Below, piece after piece: positions 10,273-22,999 of a DNA stretch of 36,092 nucleotides (positions are counted from its first letter, which is position 1; every line of letters begins with the position of its first letter). The position numbers were made by a program, and so were the translations under genes. Origin of the DNA: Betaproteobacteria bacterium (GTDB lineage: Bacteria; Pseudomonadota; Gammaproteobacteria; Burkholderiales; Gallionellaceae); NCBI GenBank assembly GCA_020055845.1, contig JAGVIV010000029.1, positions 1-36,092 of the forward strand, read 5' to 3'. The notes under the pieces were generated by a model. The model did not search any database. It saw only the letters and a list, made by a program, of their open reading frames with translations, and was not told the DNA's origin.

Positions 10273-11433
10273 TTAGTCCGCCTGTTTGCGCAGGAAAGAG
10301 GGAATGTCCAAAGTTTCCACACCGGACTGCTTCATGGCTTCTACCGTTGCTTCACGATGACGCCCGGTGCGCATCACAGCAGGCATATCCAGCTCGTGAT
10401 AATCGACCGAAGGAACGTCGTGAGTACCGGTGCGCAACTGAATTTGCGGAACCAGCATTGGCTTCGGCTGTTTCTTCTGAGCCACGGAACCCAAGCCCGT
10501 CGCCACAATCGTCACACGCAATTCGTCGCCCATGGATTCATCGAACACGGACCCCACGATCACAGTCGCTTCCGAAGCCGCAAACTGGAAGCAATTCATG
10601 ACTTCGTGCAACTCTTCCAAAGTGAGACTGCTGCTGGAAGTGATATTCACCAGCACACCGCGCGCACCGGACAGATCCACATCATCCAGCAGCGGGCTGG
10701 CAATCGCCTGCTCGGCCGCTTTTTTGGCACGATTCTCACCGGTTGCAGTCGCGGCACCCATCATCGCCATACCGTTCTCGGACATCAGCGTGCATACGTC
10801 GGCGAAGTCCACGTTGACCATACCGGGTACGTTAATCACTTCGGCGATACCGGCAACGGCACCTTGCAACACACCGTTCGCGGCCTTGAATGCGGCCGGC
10901 AAAGTGGTCTTACCGCCCAGCACTTCCATCAGCTTGGCGTTCGGCACAATGATCAGCGAGTCAACATAAGTTGCCAGCTCTTCGATACCGCTTTGCGCCA
11001 GCGTCATGCGCTTGCCTTCGAACACGAAGGGCTTGGTCACTACCGCCACGGTAAGGATACCCATCTCCTTGGCCACTTGCGCCACCACCGGAGCCGCACC
11101 CGTGCCAGTACCGCCGCCCATACCGGCGGTGATGAACACCATGTTCGCACCACGGATGATTTCGGCGATACGCTCTCTATCCTCTTCCGCTGCCGCTTGA
11201 CCGACTTCAGGCTTGGCACCCGCCCCCAGACCCTTGGTCAAAGCGGAACCAATTTGCAACTGCATGCGTGCCTTGCTGCGTTTAAGCGCCTGCGCATCGG
11301 TGTTGATGGCGATGAACTCGACCCCCTGCACACCTTGCTCGATCATGTGATCGACCGCATTGCCGCCGCAGCCGCCCACACCGATCACTTTGATTACTGC
11401 CCCTTGTGGCTGTGCATCCATTAGTTCAAACAT
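10273..11433 (-). CDS. ftsZ: cell division protein FtsZ
   Basis: [29 protein letters not shown]-terminal peptide [15 protein letters not shown] at 11433 (MFELMDAQ) preferred. Confidence 0.98.
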   Translation of the reverse strand: MFELMDAQPQGAVIKVIGVGGCGGNAVDHMIEQGVQGVEFIAINTDAQALKRSKARMQLQIGSALTKGLGAGAKPEVGQAAAEEDRERIAEIIRGANMVFITAGMGGGTGTGAAPVVAQVAKEMGILTVAVVTKPFVFEGKRMTLAQSGIEELATYVDSLIIVPNAKLMEVLGGKTTLPAAFKAANGVLQGAVAGIAEVINVPGMVNVDFADVCTLMSENGMAMMGAATATGENRAKKAAEQAIASPLLDDVDLSGARGVLVNITSSSSLTLEELHEVMNCFQFAASEATVIVGSVFDESMGDELRVTIVATGLGSVAQKKQPKPMLVPQIQLRTGTHDVPSVDYHELDMPAVMRTGRHREATVEAMKQSGVETLDIPSFLRKQAD

Positions 11434-11520
11434 CGTTTTCTCCTTATCTAAATTACAAACCAATACCCCGAAACCCGAACTGCAAATACCGCTTTAACCC
11501 TGTACCACTTAATTGCCGAA

Positions 11521-12756
11521 TCAAAAATTCCCCTGAAACCATTCTTTCATGCGCCCCATCACGTCTTTAAACGAGCCTGACTGCAAACGCGTCACCTCGT
11601 GTTTCTGCTGCTGTTCCAATCCGTACAAGAGCAAGCCCACGCCGGTGGCGAAGCGCGGTGTCTTCACCACATCGGACAAGCCACCGACATAACGCGGCAG
11701 ACCCAACCTGACCGGTAGATGGAACACCTCTTCCGCAAGCTCGACCATGCCGCTCATGGCACTGCTGCCGCCGGTCAATACGATGCCGGACGACATCAAA
11801 TCCTCGAAACCGCTGCGCCGCAATTCGGCCTGCACCAGCGAATACAACTCTTCCACACGCGGCTCGATGACATCCGCCAGCGTCTGGCGCGACAAGGTGC
11901 GCGCACCGCGCTCCCCCACTCCCGGCACTTCGATGGGCGCATCGTCGGCCAGCTGGCGCAAGGCGCAACCGTATTTAATTTTGATGTCTTCGGCATCTTT
12001 GGTCGGCGTGCGCAAAGCCATCGCTATATCATTGGTGATCTGGTCGCCCGCGATGGGGATGACCGCGGTATGGCGTATCGCGCCACCGGTGAAAATTGCC
12101 ACGTCGGTCGTGCCGCCGCCTATGTCCACCAGACACACGCCCAGATCTTTTTCGTCATCCGCGAGCACCGCACGGCTCGATGCCAACGGCTGCAATATCA
12201 TCTGGTTCATTTCCAAACCGCAGCGATGCACGCACTTGAGGATGTTCTGCACCGCCGCCACCGCGCCGGTGACGATGTGCACTTCGACTTCCAGACGCAT
12301 GCCGCTCATGCCCAGTGGTTTCTTGATTCCTTCCTGCCCGTCGATGCTGAATTCCTGTTCGAGAATGTGCAGCATCTGCTGGTCGCCCGGCAGGCTGATC
12401 GAGCTCGCCGTCTCCACCACGCGGTCAATGTCGGCCTGCATCACCTCTTTGTCTTTGATCTTGACCATGCCATTGGCGTTTGAGCTGCGGATATGGCCGC
12501 CCGCGATGCCGGTATACACTTCGCGTATCTTGCAATCCGCCATCAGCTCGGCATCTCCCAGAGAGCGTTGTATCGCCGCCACCGTGGCATCGATGTTCAC
12601 CACCATGCCCTTTTTCATGCCGGAAGATTCGTGCATGCCCACCCCGATCACCTCCAGAGTACCTTCCGGTTTGACCTCGGCCACGATGGTGACGATCTTC
12701 GATGTTCCGATATCCAAACCAACGATCAAGTCTTTGACTTCCCTGTTTTTGCTCAT
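11521..12756 (-). CDS. ftsA: cell division protein FtsA
   Basis: 411 aa; LIVGLDIGTSKIVTIVAEV, LVDIGGGTTDVAIFTGG, GIVLTGGSSAMSGM. Confidence 0.97.
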   Translation of the reverse strand: MSKNREVKDLIVGLDIGTSKIVTIVAEVKPEGTLEVIGVGMHESSGMKKGMVVNIDATVAAIQRSLGDAELMADCKIREVYTGIAGGHIRSSNANGMVKIKDKEVMQADIDRVVETASSISLPGDQQMLHILEQEFSIDGQEGIKKPLGMSGMRLEVEVHIVTGAVAAVQNILKCVHRCGLEMNQMILQPLASSRAVLADDEKDLGVCLVDIGGGTTDVAIFTGGAIRHTAVIPIAGDQITNDIAMALRTPTKDAEDIKIKYGCALRQLADDAPIEVPGVGERGARTLSRQTLADVIEPRVEELYSLVQAELRRSGFEDLMSSGIVLTGGSSAMSGMVELAEEVFHLPVRLGLPRYVGGLSDVVKTPRFATGVGLLLYGLEQQQKHEVTRLQSGSFKDVMGRMKEWFQGNF

Positions 12757-12768
12757 CGTATCTATCCC

Positions 12769-13506
12769 CTAAACCTTATTTCCCGAAATCCGTTTGCTCT
12801 GCACCTCAGCCCCGCCCGGCAGATAGGCGGAAAAGCCGTTGCGGTAACGCAAATCCACATGTTTCACCGTATTCGCCAGCGTGGCTAGACTGTACGGATA
12901 CACCGCAACGAAACGTTCCATACGTTGCCGCATCTGCTCGCGACCGAGCTCCAGCACCATGCCGTCGCTCAGCCGCACCTGCCATGCGAAACGCGGCGAC
13001 AGACTGAGTTGCACAATCTGCTGCTGCAGCGGCTGCAACACCGCGCTCAGTTCGCCGTACAGTCCCGCCACCTGGGCCGAAGTGTCGGACTGACCGACAA
13101 AGTCAGGCAACTGCTGCGTGCTTTCCGCCGTGAATATCTCGCCGTGGGTATTCACCAAAGCCACGCTGTTCCAGCGCGCCAGTGCCACATGCTCCTCCAC
13201 TTCCACTTCCAGACTCCACGGAAACTTTCTGCGCACGCTCACTTTGCGCACCCACGGCAGCTGCTCGAACGCGCGCCGTGTACGGTTGATGTCCACCGTA
13301 AAAAAATTCCCCTGTATCTGCTCATGCACCACGCGCTCAAGCATCTCCTGCGACACTTGTTTGGGCGCACTGCTCAGCTCCACCGCATTCAGCGGAAACA
13401 CCGGCAGATGCAGCACAAAACGCACTGCGCCGTACAGCAGCAGCAACAGGCTCAGGCCGAACAACAGATTCGCGGCGAGGCGCAACAGTGCCGGGTTATC
13501 CCACAT
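12769..13506 (-). CDS. ftsQ: cell division protein FtsQ
   Basis: 245 aa, N-terminal TM and POTRA-like domain ([47 protein letters not shown]). Confidence 0.94.
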   Translation of the reverse strand: MWDNPALLRLAANLLFGLSLLLLLYGAVRFVLHLPVFPLNAVELSSAPKQVSQEMLERVVHEQIQGNFFTVDINRTRRAFEQLPWVRKVSVRRKFPWSLEVEVEEHVALARWNSVALVNTHGEIFTAESTQQLPDFVGQSDTSAQVAGLYGELSAVLQPLQQQIVQLSLSPRFAWQVRLSDGMVLELGREQMRQRMERFVAVYPYSLATLANTVKHVDLRYRNGFSAYLPGGAEVQSKRISGNKV

Positions 13507-14440
13507 GCGCCGCCTCTAATATCCGCAGCACCAATTGCTCGAAACTGATCCCCGCCTGCCGCGCCGCCATCGGCACCAGACTATGGTCGGTCATCCCCGG
13601 CGATGTGTTCATCTCCAGAAAATACGGCTGTCCGCTCTTGTCAATAATCAGATCGACCCTAGCCCAGCCGCGGCAGCCCAGTACATCGAAAGAACGCAGC
13701 ACGATGTCCGCGAACTGACGCTCCATCTCCGCCGGCAAGCCCGGACAGGTGTAACGCGTATCGTCGGCCAGATACTTGGCGTCGTAGTCGTAAAATTCGT
13801 GCGGGGTCTCTATGCGTATCGACGGCAATACCTTGCCGTTCACAATCGGGAACTGCACCTCCTGCCCGTCCACAAAACGCTCCACCAGCACCAGGCTGTC
13901 ATAGCGCGCGGCCAACTCATACGCCGCCTTCAAGTCACCCGCCTGTTTCACCTTGCTGATGCCGACGCTGGAGCCTTCATTGGCCGGTTTCACGAACAGC
14001 GGCAAACCCAAACGTTGCACCACCGCGTTCCAGTCGCTGTCCGCGTTAAGCAACTCAAAATCGGGAATCGGCAAACCCGCCGCTTTCCACACCAGCTTGG
14101 TGCGCCACTTGTCCATGGATACCGCAGAGGCCATCACACCGCTGCCGGTGTAGGGGATGCCCAACAATTCCAGCGCGCCCTGTACCGTGCCATCCTCACC
14201 GAAACGGCCGTGCAAGGCGATGAACGCGCGCTCGAAGCCCTCCTTCTTCAAATCCGACAGATCGCGCTCCTTGGGATCAAAGGCATGCGCATCCACACCG
14301 CTCCGTTTCAATCCGGCCAATACCGCGGCACCGCTCTTGAGAGACACTTCCCGCTCCGCCGAACGTCCGCCGAACAACACCGCGACTTTGCCGAAAGATT
14401 GAGGGTTGAGGATTGAAGGTTTAGTTGTCACTGCGTTCAT
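13496..14440 (-). CDS. ddl: D-alanine--D-alanine ligase
   Basis: 314 aa; [70 protein letters not shown]. Confidence 0.96.
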   Translation of the reverse strand: MNAVTTKPSILNPQSFGKVAVLFGGRSAEREVSLKSGAAVLAGLKRSGVDAHAFDPKERDLSDLKKEGFERAFIALHGRFGEDGTVQGALELLGIPYTGSGVMASAVSMDKWRTKLVWKAAGLPIPDFELLNADSDWNAVVQRLGLPLFVKPANEGSSVGISKVKQAGDLKAAYELAARYDSLVLVERFVDGQEVQFPIVNGKVLPSIRIETPHEFYDYDAKYLADDTRYTCPGLPAEMERQFADIVLRSFDVLGCRGWARVDLIIDKSGQPYFLEMNTSPGMTDHSLVPMAARQAGISFEQLVLRILEAAHVG

Positions 14441-15351
14441 TTCATGTCACCAATAATTCTTACTTCGGGATGCAGCTCAATACCCGTCTGCTGCAATACC
14501 GTTGCCTGCACCGCGTTAATCAAATTTTCAATATCCGCCGCCGTCGCATCGCCGGTGTTGACGATGAAATTGGCATGCTTAGCCGACACCTGCGCACCGC
14601 CTATACTTTTGCCTTTCAAACCGCATCCCTCGATCAGCTTGGCCGCGTGTCCGCCCTCGGGATTGCGGAATACCGAACCCGCATTCGGCTGTTGCAATGG
14701 CTGGCTCGCGCTGCGCTTCTCCATGAGCAGCTTGATTTCCCGGCGCGCGGCATCGACATCTCCGGTCTCCAGTTGCAACCATGCGGCGGCGAAAAATTCT
14801 TCGCTCGTATTTCTTAACGCCACATGCCGATAAGCGATTTCATATTCACCCGCATTGCGCTCCAGCAATTCGCCGCCGCGCGTCAGCACCTGCACACGCT
14901 GCACTTTTTGCCATGTCTCGCTGCCATAACAACCCGCGTTCATCGCCAACATGCCACCCAGCGTGCCGGGGATGCCGACAAAAAATTCCGCGCCGCAAAA
15001 CTGATTCGCCGCCGCGAAACGTGCCAACTTGGCACCAGCCACTCCCGCCTGAACGTAGATGAGGTTCCCGTCCATGCGCAACTCGTTCAACGCGCCGTGC
15101 ATTAGCAGCACCGTGCCGCGAAAGCCGCCGTCGCGCACCAACAGATTGCTGCCCAGTCCCACGGCAAGCAGCGCTTCGCCCTCCGGCAACTGCCGCAGGA
15201 ACACTTGCAGATCGGCAAGATCGGCAGGGCGATACATGCGCTGTGCTTTGCCGCCCGCGCGCCAGCTGGTATGAAGGCGCATATCGGCATCGAAGCTCAA
15301 TTCGCCCCGCAGCGCCTCTGTCTTGAACTGTGCCGGTTCGCTCATATTCAT
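14437..15351 (-). CDS. murB: UDP-N-acetylmuramate dehydrogenase
   Basis: 304 aa; [50 protein letters not shown]. Confidence 0.96.
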   Translation of the reverse strand: MNMSEPAQFKTEALRGELSFDADMRLHTSWRAGGKAQRMYRPADLADLQVFLRQLPEGEALLAVGLGSNLLVRDGGFRGTVLLMHGALNELRMDGNLIYVQAGVAGAKLARFAAANQFCGAEFFVGIPGTLGGMLAMNAGCYGSETWQKVQRVQVLTRGGELLERNAGEYEIAYRHVALRNTSEEFFAAAWLQLETGDVDAARREIKLLMEKRSASQPLQQPNAGSVFRNPEGGHAAKLIEGCGLKGKSIGGAQVSAKHANFIVNTGDATAADIENLINAVQATVLQQTGIELHPEVRIIGDMK

Positions 15352-16748
15352 TTGTTCGTTATCTGCTTTACTGAATTCGGCACGCCGCCTATGGAACCCG
15401 CGCCCATGGTCAACACCACATCGCCGTCGCGCGCTATCTGCATGATGGTTTGCGGCATGTCGGCAATTTTCTCGACGAACACGACTTCGCTCTGCCCCGC
15501 CACGCGCAGGGCATGCATCAGGGCACGCCCGTCCGCGGCCACAATCGCTGCCTCGCCTGCCGCGTAAATCTCTGCCAGCGCCAGCACATCCACACCGGAC
15601 ATCACCTGCACAAAATCCTCGAACAGGTCGCGCGTGCGTGTATAGCGATGCGGCTGAAACGCCAGCACCAAACGTTTGTCCGGAAACGCGCCGCGTACGG
15701 CTGCCAGCGTGGCTTTCATCTCAACCGGATGATGTCCGTAATCGTCGATCAAAGTGAAGGAGCCACCGCTCGCCAAGGGGATCTCGCCATAACGCTGCAT
15801 GCGCCGTCCCACCCCCTGGAACTCCGCCAGCGCCGCCACGATGGCATCTCCTGCCACGCCGACTTCGAGTGCGACAGCAATCGCAGCGAGGGAATTCAGC
15901 ACGTTGTGCAAACCGGCCAGATTGAGCGTGACATCCAGATCGAGCGGCACGCTGTTGTGACGGCACAGTGCGGTAAAGCGCATCTTGCCGCCTTCGTGCC
16001 GTACATTCACCGCGCGTATCTGTGCATCCTCGCCGAAACCGTAGGTGGTCACCGGCTTGCTGATGCGCGGCAAAATATCGCGCACATTCTCGTCATCCAC
16101 ACACAATATGGCGCGACCGTAGAACGGCAAGCGCTCGATGAAATCGACGAAGGCCTGTTTCAACTTATTGAAGTCGTGCCCGTAAGTCTCCATGTGGTCG
16201 GCATCGATGTTGGTGACAACGGCCAGTATCGGCGTGAGATACAGGAAGGACGCGTCGGACTCGTCCGCTTCGGCCACGATGAATTCGCCCGTACCGAGGC
16301 GCGCATTTGCGCCGCTGCTATTGAGCCGGCCACCGATCACAAAGGTCGGGTCGTAGCCGCCCTTGGCCAGCACGCTGGTCACCAGCGAAGTAGTGGTGGT
16401 CTTGCCGTGCGTGCCCGCCACGGCGATGCCTTGGCGCAAGCGCATCAACTCCGCCAGCATCACTGCGCGCGGCACCACGGGAATGTGCTGTTCGCGGGCC
16501 GCCAGCACTTCCGGGTTGTCCGCTTTAACTGCGGTGGAGGTCACCACGGCATCCGCATCTTGCAGATTCTTGCTGTCGTGCCCGTAATGAATGGTCGCGC
16601 CCAAAGTTTGCAGGCGCTGCGTGACCGCGCTTTCCGCCAGATCGGAACCGCTCACCTTAAAACCCAGATTGAGCAACACCTCGGCGATACCGTTCATACC
16701 GGAACCGCCGATGCCTACAAAGTGAATGTTTTTGATCTTGTGTTTCAT
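15348..16748 (-). CDS. murC: UDP-N-acetylmuramate--L-alanine ligase
   Basis: [47 protein letters not shown] at 16748; the upstream ORF extension is repeat sequence. Confidence 0.97.
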   Translation of the reverse strand: MKHKIKNIHFVGIGGSGMNGIAEVLLNLGFKVSGSDLAESAVTQRLQTLGATIHYGHDSKNLQDADAVVTSTAVKADNPEVLAAREQHIPVVPRAVMLAELMRLRQGIAVAGTHGKTTTTSLVTSVLAKGGYDPTFVIGGRLNSSGANARLGTGEFIVAEADESDASFLYLTPILAVVTNIDADHMETYGHDFNKLKQAFVDFIERLPFYGRAILCVDDENVRDILPRISKPVTTYGFGEDAQIRAVNVRHEGGKMRFTALCRHNSVPLDLDVTLNLAGLHNVLNSLAAIAVALEVGVAGDAIVAALAEFQGVGRRMQRYGEIPLASGGSFTLIDDYGHHPVEMKATLAAVRGAFPDKRLVLAFQPHRYTRTRDLFEDFVQVMSGVDVLALAEIYAAGEAAIVAADGRALMHALRVAGQSEVVFVEKIADMPQTIMQIARDGDVVLTMGAGSIGGVPNSVKQITNK

Positions 16749-16759
16749 ACAACCCCTTG

Positions 16760-16882
16760 CACCACAGAGACACAGAGACACAGAGAAAATCTACCCCGAT
16801 TGCTTTCACAGACACGCCACTCGCAAGCAATAGCGCCCTTGGCTTTTGCCTTCCTCTGTGTCTCTGTGTCTCTGTGGTGAAT
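16760..16882. repeat. palindromic repeat (caccacagagacacagagacacagag ... ctctgtgtctctgtgtctctgtggtg)
   Basis: About 26 bp perfect inverted repeat filling the murG-murC gap; related to 2401-2492. Confidence 0.92.
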
Positions 16883-16890
16883 TGTTTTTC

Positions 16891-17955
16891 TCATTCCGCC
16901 AGCTCCATACATACCTTCGCCACCGCCTGTGTGGCATCCGGCTTCGCCAAACTGCGTGCGGCTTGCGCCATCGCCAGCAATTTTTCACGGCTCGTTTCGC
17001 GCAACAGTTGCGCCAATTTTTCCGCGCTCAATTCTTTTTGCGGCAGCAACACCGCCGCGCCGTGCTCGCTTAAAAAGCGCGCGTTGTGCGTCTGGTGATC
17101 GTCCACCGCATGCGGGAACGGGATTAGCACACTGGCCGCCCCCGCCGCCGCCAGTTCGGCAATCGTCAGCGCGCCCGCACGGCAAATCACCAGATCGGCT
17201 TTGGCATACTGCTGCGCCATGTCATTGAGGAACGGCCTGACATCGGCGCTCATACCCGACTGCGCATACAGTTGCTGCACCGTCTCGAAATGTTTCTTGC
17301 CAGTCTGGTGCAGGACATTAGGGCGTTCCTGTTCGCTCAATAAGGCCAACGCTTTCGGCAAAGCTTCGTTGAGCGCCTGTGCGCCCAGACTGCCGCCCAC
17401 CACCAGCACGTTCAGTTTGCCGCTACGTCCTGCGAAACGCGCCTGCGGCTCGGGCAGTGCGGCGATGTCGGCGCGCACCGGATTGCCGCACCACTCGGTT
17501 TTGTTGAGTACATTGGGGAAGCCGCTCAACACGCGCGTGGAAATTTTCGCCAACACTTTGTTGCTCAATCCCGCTATCGAATTCTGCTCATGGATCACCA
17601 GTGGACGGCGCAAAATCGCCGCCATCAATCCGCCCGGCATAGTGATATAGCCACCCATGCCCAGCACCACATCGGGACGCTGGCGGAATATCGCATCCGC
17701 GCTCTGACCCAAGGCACGCAACAAAGTGAACGGCAGCGTCAGCAAACGCAGCAGCCCTTTGCCGCGCACACCGGAAAAATTCACCCAAGCCATTTCATAA
17801 CCGTGCTTGGGCACCAGCTCCGCTTCCATGCTGTTCGGCACACCCAGCCACACCACACGCCAACCCTGCGCATGCAAAGCATCGGCGACCGCCAGCCCGG
17901 GATAAATATGCCCGCCGGTGCCCCCTGCCATGATGAGGATGGTGCGCTTACTCAT
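16891..17955 (-). CDS. murG: UDP-N-acetylglucosamine--LPS/lipid II N-acetylglucosamine transferase
   Basis: 354 aa; [70 protein letters not shown]. Confidence 0.97.
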   Translation of the reverse strand: MSKRTILIMAGGTGGHIYPGLAVADALHAQGWRVVWLGVPNSMEAELVPKHGYEMAWVNFSGVRGKGLLRLLTLPFTLLRALGQSADAIFRQRPDVVLGMGGYITMPGGLMAAILRRPLVIHEQNSIAGLSNKVLAKISTRVLSGFPNVLNKTEWCGNPVRADIAALPEPQARFAGRSGKLNVLVVGGSLGAQALNEALPKALALLSEQERPNVLHQTGKKHFETVQQLYAQSGMSADVRPFLNDMAQQYAKADLVICRAGALTIAELAAAGAASVLIPFPHAVDDHQTHNARFLSEHGAAVLLPQKELSAEKLAQLLRETSREKLLAMAQAARSLAKPDATQAVAKVCMELAE

Positions 17956-19115
17956 ATCGGCAGCCCCCGCGCAACACGTCTGTTTTCATAATCAATCCTG
18001 AGCAGTACCGCGATCGCCACACAATTCACCACCACGCCGCTGCCGCCGAAGCTCAGAAACGGCAAGGTCAGCCCCTTGGTGGGCAACACACCCATGTTCA
18101 CGCCGATGTTGATCATCGCCTGCACGCCCAGCCACACTGCGATGCCCTGCGCCACCAGCGCGGCAAACAATCTGTCTTCCATGGCGGCTTGGCGACCGAT
18201 GGCGAAAGCGCGCACGATCAACCACGCAAACAACAAAATCACGGCTGCCACACCAAAAAATCCCAGCTCTTCGGCAATCACCGCCAGCAGAAAATCGGTA
18301 TGCGCCTCCGGCAGATAAAATAATTTCTCCACACTGGCACCCAGCCCCACGCCCAGCCATTCGCCGCGCCCGAAAGCGATCAGCGCATGACTCAATTGAT
18401 AGCCCTTGCCGTAAGGGTCGGACCACGGATCCATGAAGCCGATGACGCGCTGCATACGATAGGGCGAGGACAAAATCAGCGCGGCAAACGCCAGCGGCAG
18501 CGCCAGCGCCAGACCGCCGAATATTTTGAGATTGAAGCCGCCCAGCCACAGCGTGCACATCGCAATCGCGCAGATCACCACGAACGCACCCATATCCGGC
18601 TCCAGCAACAGCAGCGTGCCGACCAGCGCCATCACACCGAACATCGGGAAGAAGGCTTTGCTCAAACTGTCTTTTACCGCCCCTTTGCGCACGGTGTAGT
18701 CGGCCGCATACAACACGGCAAACAATTTCATCAACTCGGACGGCTGCAGATTGATTACGAACAGCGACAGCCAGCGCCGGCTGCCGTTGACGGACTTGCC
18801 CACGCCGGGAATCAGCACCAGCAGCAGCAACACCACGCCGAACAAAAACAGATAGGGAGCCAGTTTCTGCCAAGTCTGGGTCGGCACCTGAAACACCACG
18901 ATGCCCGCGAACAGACCGACCAAAATAAATATCGTGTGGCGCATAAGGTAATAGGCAGCCTGATACCCGGTGAATCTGCCCGCCTCGGCCGTCGCGATGG
19001 ATGCGGAGTACACCATCACCAGCCCGATAGACAGCAAAGCCGCGATGATCCAGGTCAGCACAGTGTCGTAGTCCGCCATCACACGGCGCGGGTTGCTGAG
19101 CATGGCTAGCGTCAT
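17952..19115 (-). CDS. ftsW: lipid II polymerase/SEDS protein FtsW
   Basis: 387 aa multi-[55 protein letters not shown]. Confidence 0.96.
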   Translation of the reverse strand: MTLAMLSNPRRVMADYDTVLTWIIAALLSIGLVMVYSASIATAEAGRFTGYQAAYYLMRHTIFILVGLFAGIVVFQVPTQTWQKLAPYLFLFGVVLLLLVLIPGVGKSVNGSRRWLSLFVINLQPSELMKLFAVLYAADYTVRKGAVKDSLSKAFFPMFGVMALVGTLLLLEPDMGAFVVICAIAMCTLWLGGFNLKIFGGLALALPLAFAALILSSPYRMQRVIGFMDPWSDPYGKGYQLSHALIAFGRGEWLGVGLGASVEKLFYLPEAHTDFLLAVIAEELGFFGVAAVILLFAWLIVRAFAIGRQAAMEDRLFAALVAQGIAVWLGVQAMINIGVNMGVLPTKGLTLPFLSFGGSGVVVNCVAIAVLLRIDYENRRVARGLPI

Positions 19116-20500
19116 GCATCCCCCTTGGCAAGCTCATGCACGGCCGCGATGAACACTTCCGCGCGATGCTGGTAATTCCTGAACATATCAAAACTGGCGC
19201 AAGCGGGGGACAGCAACACCGCATCGCCCGTCTGTGCTTCAGCGGCAGCAATACGCACCGCCTCCTGCAAATCTCCCGCGTGCATCAGCGGCACACCACA
19301 TTCGCTCAACACGCTGGCAATCTTGTCCGCATCGCGTCCGATCAGCACCGCCACGCGCGCGTGCAAAGCCACGACGGACTGCAAGGGCGTGAAATCCTGT
19401 CCCTTGCCGTCCCCGCCCAAAATAATCACTGCGGGACGGCCCAGCCCTTTGAGCGCAGCTTCGGTCGCGCCGACATTGGTTCCCTTGGAATCGTCGTAAT
19501 AGACCACACCGTTAATTTCGGCCACTTTCTCGACACGGTGCGGCAAACCTTTGAACGCGCGCAGCCCGTTCAACAGCGGTGCCATGGGCAAACCGACGGC
19601 GCGGCACAAAGAGATGGCCGCCAGTGCATTGGAAATATTGTGCGCGCCCGCCACTTGCAACTCGCTCGCCTTCATCAGACGGCGCGTTCCTTCCACCAGC
19701 CACAGCTCGTCGTCTTCGCTTTCGACACCCAGATCGTTCTTGCCCAGCGCCGGTGTTTCCAGACCGAAAGTCTGGATGAGACGATCGCGCAGACCCATCG
19801 CCATACTTTCAGTGTCGTCGCGGTTCAGCACTTGCACACCGCTGTGCCGCTCGCAACGGAAGACACGCGCCTTGGTCGCGATGTAGTCGGCCATATCCGC
19901 ATACCTGTCCAGATGATCCTCGCTGATATTGAGCATCGTGGCGGCATCCGCACTCAGGGTATAGGTCGTCTCCAGCTGAAAGCTCGACAACTCCAACACC
20001 CACACATCGGGATGTTTACCCTGGCGCTGTATCAGCACGTCAAGCACCGCAGGCGAGATGTTTCCCGCCATCTCTGTATCCAGACCCGCGGCACGGCACA
20101 TCGCGCCCACCATGCTGGTGACCGTGGTTTTGCCGTTCACGCCGGTGACCGCGATGATCTTGGGCGGATTTTCCTGCGGCAGCGCCTGCGCGAACAACTC
20201 GATGTCGCCGACTACCGGGATGCCGCGCTTGAGCGCTTTCTGCACCAAAGGATCGGCCATCGGCACGCCCGGACTGATGGCCAGCAGCTCAATTCCGTCC
20301 AGCAGTTCGCTGCGGAACACTCCGCAACGCGCCTCAACCTGCGGATAATTCGCCTGCAGCGTCGCAAGTGAAGGCGGCACATTGCGGCTATCCGCGATAC
20401 GCACCTTGGCGCCGTACACCAGCATCCAGCGCACGAGCGACAACCCGGTCTCACCCAGACCGAGTATCAGCACCGATTTGTCTTTCAATTGCAGTTTCAT
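19112..20500 (-). CDS. murD: UDP-N-acetylmuramoyl-L-alanine--D-glutamate ligase
   Basis: 462 aa; [47 protein letters not shown]. Confidence 0.96.
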   Translation of the reverse strand: MKLQLKDKSVLILGLGETGLSLVRWMLVYGAKVRIADSRNVPPSLATLQANYPQVEARCGVFRSELLDGIELLAISPGVPMADPLVQKALKRGIPVVGDIELFAQALPQENPPKIIAVTGVNGKTTVTSMVGAMCRAAGLDTEMAGNISPAVLDVLIQRQGKHPDVWVLELSSFQLETTYTLSADAATMLNISEDHLDRYADMADYIATKARVFRCERHSGVQVLNRDDTESMAMGLRDRLIQTFGLETPALGKNDLGVESEDDELWLVEGTRRLMKASELQVAGAHNISNALAAISLCRAVGLPMAPLLNGLRAFKGLPHRVEKVAEINGVVYYDDSKGTNVGATEAALKGLGRPAVIILGGDGKGQDFTPLQSVVALHARVAVLIGRDADKIASVLSECGVPLMHAGDLQEAVRIAAAEAQTGDAVLLSPACASFDMFRNYQHRAEVFIAAVHELAKGDA

Positions 20501-21600
20501 CTCAGTTTTAATGTTGCCAATCCGAGCAGCACCAACAACATGGTGATAATCCAGAATCTCACCACGACCTGTGTCTCTTTCCAGCCTTTTTGTTCAAAGT
20601 GGTGGTGCAGCGGAGCCATCAGGAAAATGCGCTTGCCCACACCGGTCATCTTCTTGGTGTATTTGAAATACGACACCTGCAGCATCACCGAAACCGCTTC
20701 CACCACGAACACACCGCCCATGATGAACAGCACCACTTCCTGGCGCACGATCACCGCCACCACACCAAGAGCAGCACCCAATGCCAGCGCGCCCACATCA
20801 CCCATGAACACTTCGGCGGGATAGGCGTTGAACCACAGGAATGCAAGTCCGGCACCGGCGATCGCGGCACAGAACACCGCCAACTCACTCGCACCGGGAA
20901 TGTGCGGCACCCCCAGATATTTGGCGAACACCACGTGTCCCGCGACATAGGCGAAAATCGCCAGCGCACTCGCCACCATCACCGTGGGCATGATGGCCAG
21001 TCCGTCCAATCCGTCCGTGAGATTCACCGCGTTGCTGCTGCCGACGATGACCAGATACACCAGCACCAGGAAACCGAACGCCCCCAAAGGGAACACGGCA
21101 TATTTGAAAAACGGAATAATCAGTTCGGTATGTGCGGGCAAACTCGCATGCGTCCACAAATACCCGCCGACGGCCAGCGCGATAAGCGATTGCCAGAACA
21201 TCTTGGCTTTGGCAGACAGGCCGTCGGAATTACGGTGTACCACTTTGCGGTAGTCGTCTACCCAGCCTATGGCACCGACACCCAGTGTCGTGAGCAGCAC
21301 CACCCAGATATAGGGATTGGACAGATCACCCCACAGCAGCGTGGTGATGGCAACCGAAGTGAGGATAAGCGCACCGCCCATGGTCGGCGTGCCCGCTTTG
21401 ACCAGATGTGTCTGCGGGCCGTCGCTGCGCACCGCCTGACCAATCTTCATGGCGGCCAATTTGCGGATCATTGCCGGCCCCACCATGAACGAAATGAACA
21501 GGGCCGTCATCGCCGCCAACACGGCGCGCAGCGTGATGTAATTAAACACGCTGAATGTTCTAACATCTTGCGAAAACCACTGGGCTAATGCCAATAACAT
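20497..21600 (-). CDS. mraY: phospho-N-acetylmuramoyl-pentapeptide-transferase
   Basis: 367 aa multi-[45 protein letters not shown]. Confidence 0.97.
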   Translation of the reverse strand: MLLALAQWFSQDVRTFSVFNYITLRAVLAAMTALFISFMVGPAMIRKLAAMKIGQAVRSDGPQTHLVKAGTPTMGGALILTSVAITTLLWGDLSNPYIWVVLLTTLGVGAIGWVDDYRKVVHRNSDGLSAKAKMFWQSLIALAVGGYLWTHASLPAHTELIIPFFKYAVFPLGAFGFLVLVYLVIVGSSNAVNLTDGLDGLAIMPTVMVASALAIFAYVAGHVVFAKYLGVPHIPGASELAVFCAAIAGAGLAFLWFNAYPAEVFMGDVGALALGAALGVVAVIVRQEVVLFIMGGVFVVEAVSVMLQVSYFKYTKKMTGVGKRIFLMAPLHHHFEQKGWKETQVVVRFWIITMLLVLLGLATLKLR

Positions 21601-21613
21601 ATCTCTACTCTCC

Positions 21614-22999
21614 CTATTGCAAAGCGGTGCAGTGCTGCACCACCCGCTCCATCTTCATAAACCGAGAACCCTTGACCAGCACCGTGCTCTCGCTATCCAG
21701 ATGCTGGTTCAGACACGCGAACAGATCTTCGATACGTTTGAAATGTGTCGCCCCCGCGCCGAATTCATCAACCGCGTACGTGCTCATATCGCCCAATGCC
21801 AAAAGCCGCTGAATGCCCAGAGCGTGCGCTTCTGCACCAATCTCGGCATGGAACCGCGCCGCATCCGCGCCCAGTTCGCCCATGTCGCCCAGAACCAATA
21901 TTTTTTTGCCCGGTGCTTGCGCAAGCACCTTCATGGCCGCACTCAGAGATGCCGGATTCGCGTTATAGCTATCGTCTATCAGCACCGCGCCGTGCAGCGC
22001 GACTTTGCGTTGCAATCGCCCGGGCACACCGCAGAAATTCTTCAGCCCTGCAGCAATCGCCGGCAAGGGCACGCCCACCGCGAGTGCGGCGGCACTTGCC
22101 GCAAGCGCGTTGCGCACGTTGTGCACTCCCGGCACTTGCAGCAGCACGGAAAAATCACCCTGCGGAGTGCTGACTTCAAGCGCCGCACCGAATCCCTGCG
22201 CGCGCCAAGTCGCGCGGATGGCGGCGGGCGCGTCCACGCCGAAATCCACAATACGATGCGCGCCCGCCGTCTCGCGCCACAGCGGCGCGAACTCGTCATC
22301 GGCATTGATGACCGCCACCCCCTGTGCCGCCAGCCCCGCGAATATCTCGCCCTTCGCCAACGCCACCGCCTCCAGCGAGCCCAGTCCGGCAAGGTGTGCT
22401 TTGGCCGCGTTGTTCACCAGCGCCACATCGGGACAGGCCAGCCGCGTCAGATAATCAATCTCGCCGGGATGGTTCATCCCCATCTCGATCACCGCGTAAC
22501 GGTGGGTATCGCGCAGCTTGAGCAAGGTCAGCGGCATGCCGATGTCATTGTTCAGATTGCCCTTGGTCGCCAACACGGTATCCGCGTCGCCCGTGTGTTC
22601 ACGCAGGATGCTCGCCAGCATCTCTTTCACCGAGGTCTTGCCGTTGCTACCGGTGATGCCGATAAGCGGAATGGAAAAATGCTTGCGCCAGTGGGCGGCC
22701 AACAGACCGAGCGCCACACGCGTGTCTTCCACGACAAGGACTGAGGATTGGGGATTGAGGGCGGAACGAATCCGCGGATAACTTTCAGCGTTAACGATGG
22801 CAGCAATAGCTCCCGCGCCCAGAGCACCCACAACAAATTGAGCGCCATCGAAATTCTCGCCTTTCAGCGCCACGAATAAATCGCCCTGCTGGATGCTGCG
22901 CGTATCGGTGGAAACGGCGCTGAAACGCACATCTGCACCTTCAAGGCGCGCCCCCAATATCCCGACGATTTCAGAGAGCAACATCATGCTGTGCTCCAT
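21614..22999 (-). CDS. murF: UDP-N-acetylmuramoyl-tripeptide--D-alanyl-D-alanine ligase
   Basis: 461 aa; [34 protein letters not shown]; exact start among the first Met codons uncertain. Confidence 0.96.
   Translation of the reverse strand: MEHSMMLLSEIVGILGARLEGADVRFSAVSTDTRSIQQGDLFVALKGENFDGAQFVVGALGAGAIAAIVNAESYPRIRSALNPQSSVLVVEDTRVALGLLAAHWRKHFSIPLIGITGSNGKTSVKEMLASILREHTGDADTVLATKGNLNNDIGMPLTLLKLRDTHRYAVIEMGMNHPGEIDYLTRLACPDVALVNNAAKAHLAGLGSLEAVALAKGEIFAGLAAQGVAVINADDEFAPLWRETAGAHRIVDFGVDAPAAIRATWRAQGFGAALEVSTPQGDFSVLLQVPGVHNVRNALAASAAALAVGVPLPAIAAGLKNFCGVPGRLQRKVALHGAVLIDDSYNANPASLSAAMKVLAQAPGKKILVLGDMGELGADAARFHAEIGAEAHALGIQRLLALGDMSTYAVDEFGAGATHFKRIEDLFACLNQHLDSESTVLVKGSRFMKMERVVQHCTALQ

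Noticed and set aside
10357-11424. 355-aa + strand ORF antisense to ftsZ (likewise 2800-3726, 11747-12772, 13535-14416, 15450-16880, 19136-20371, 20590-21588, 21617-22744, 24513-25889)
   Set aside because: Shadow ORFs of highly conserved dcw/argJ genes; no recognisable motifs, no start context.
16749-16781. [11 protein letters not shown] extension of murC
   Set aside because: Encoded by the palindromic repeat; canonical MurC begins [15 protein letters not shown].
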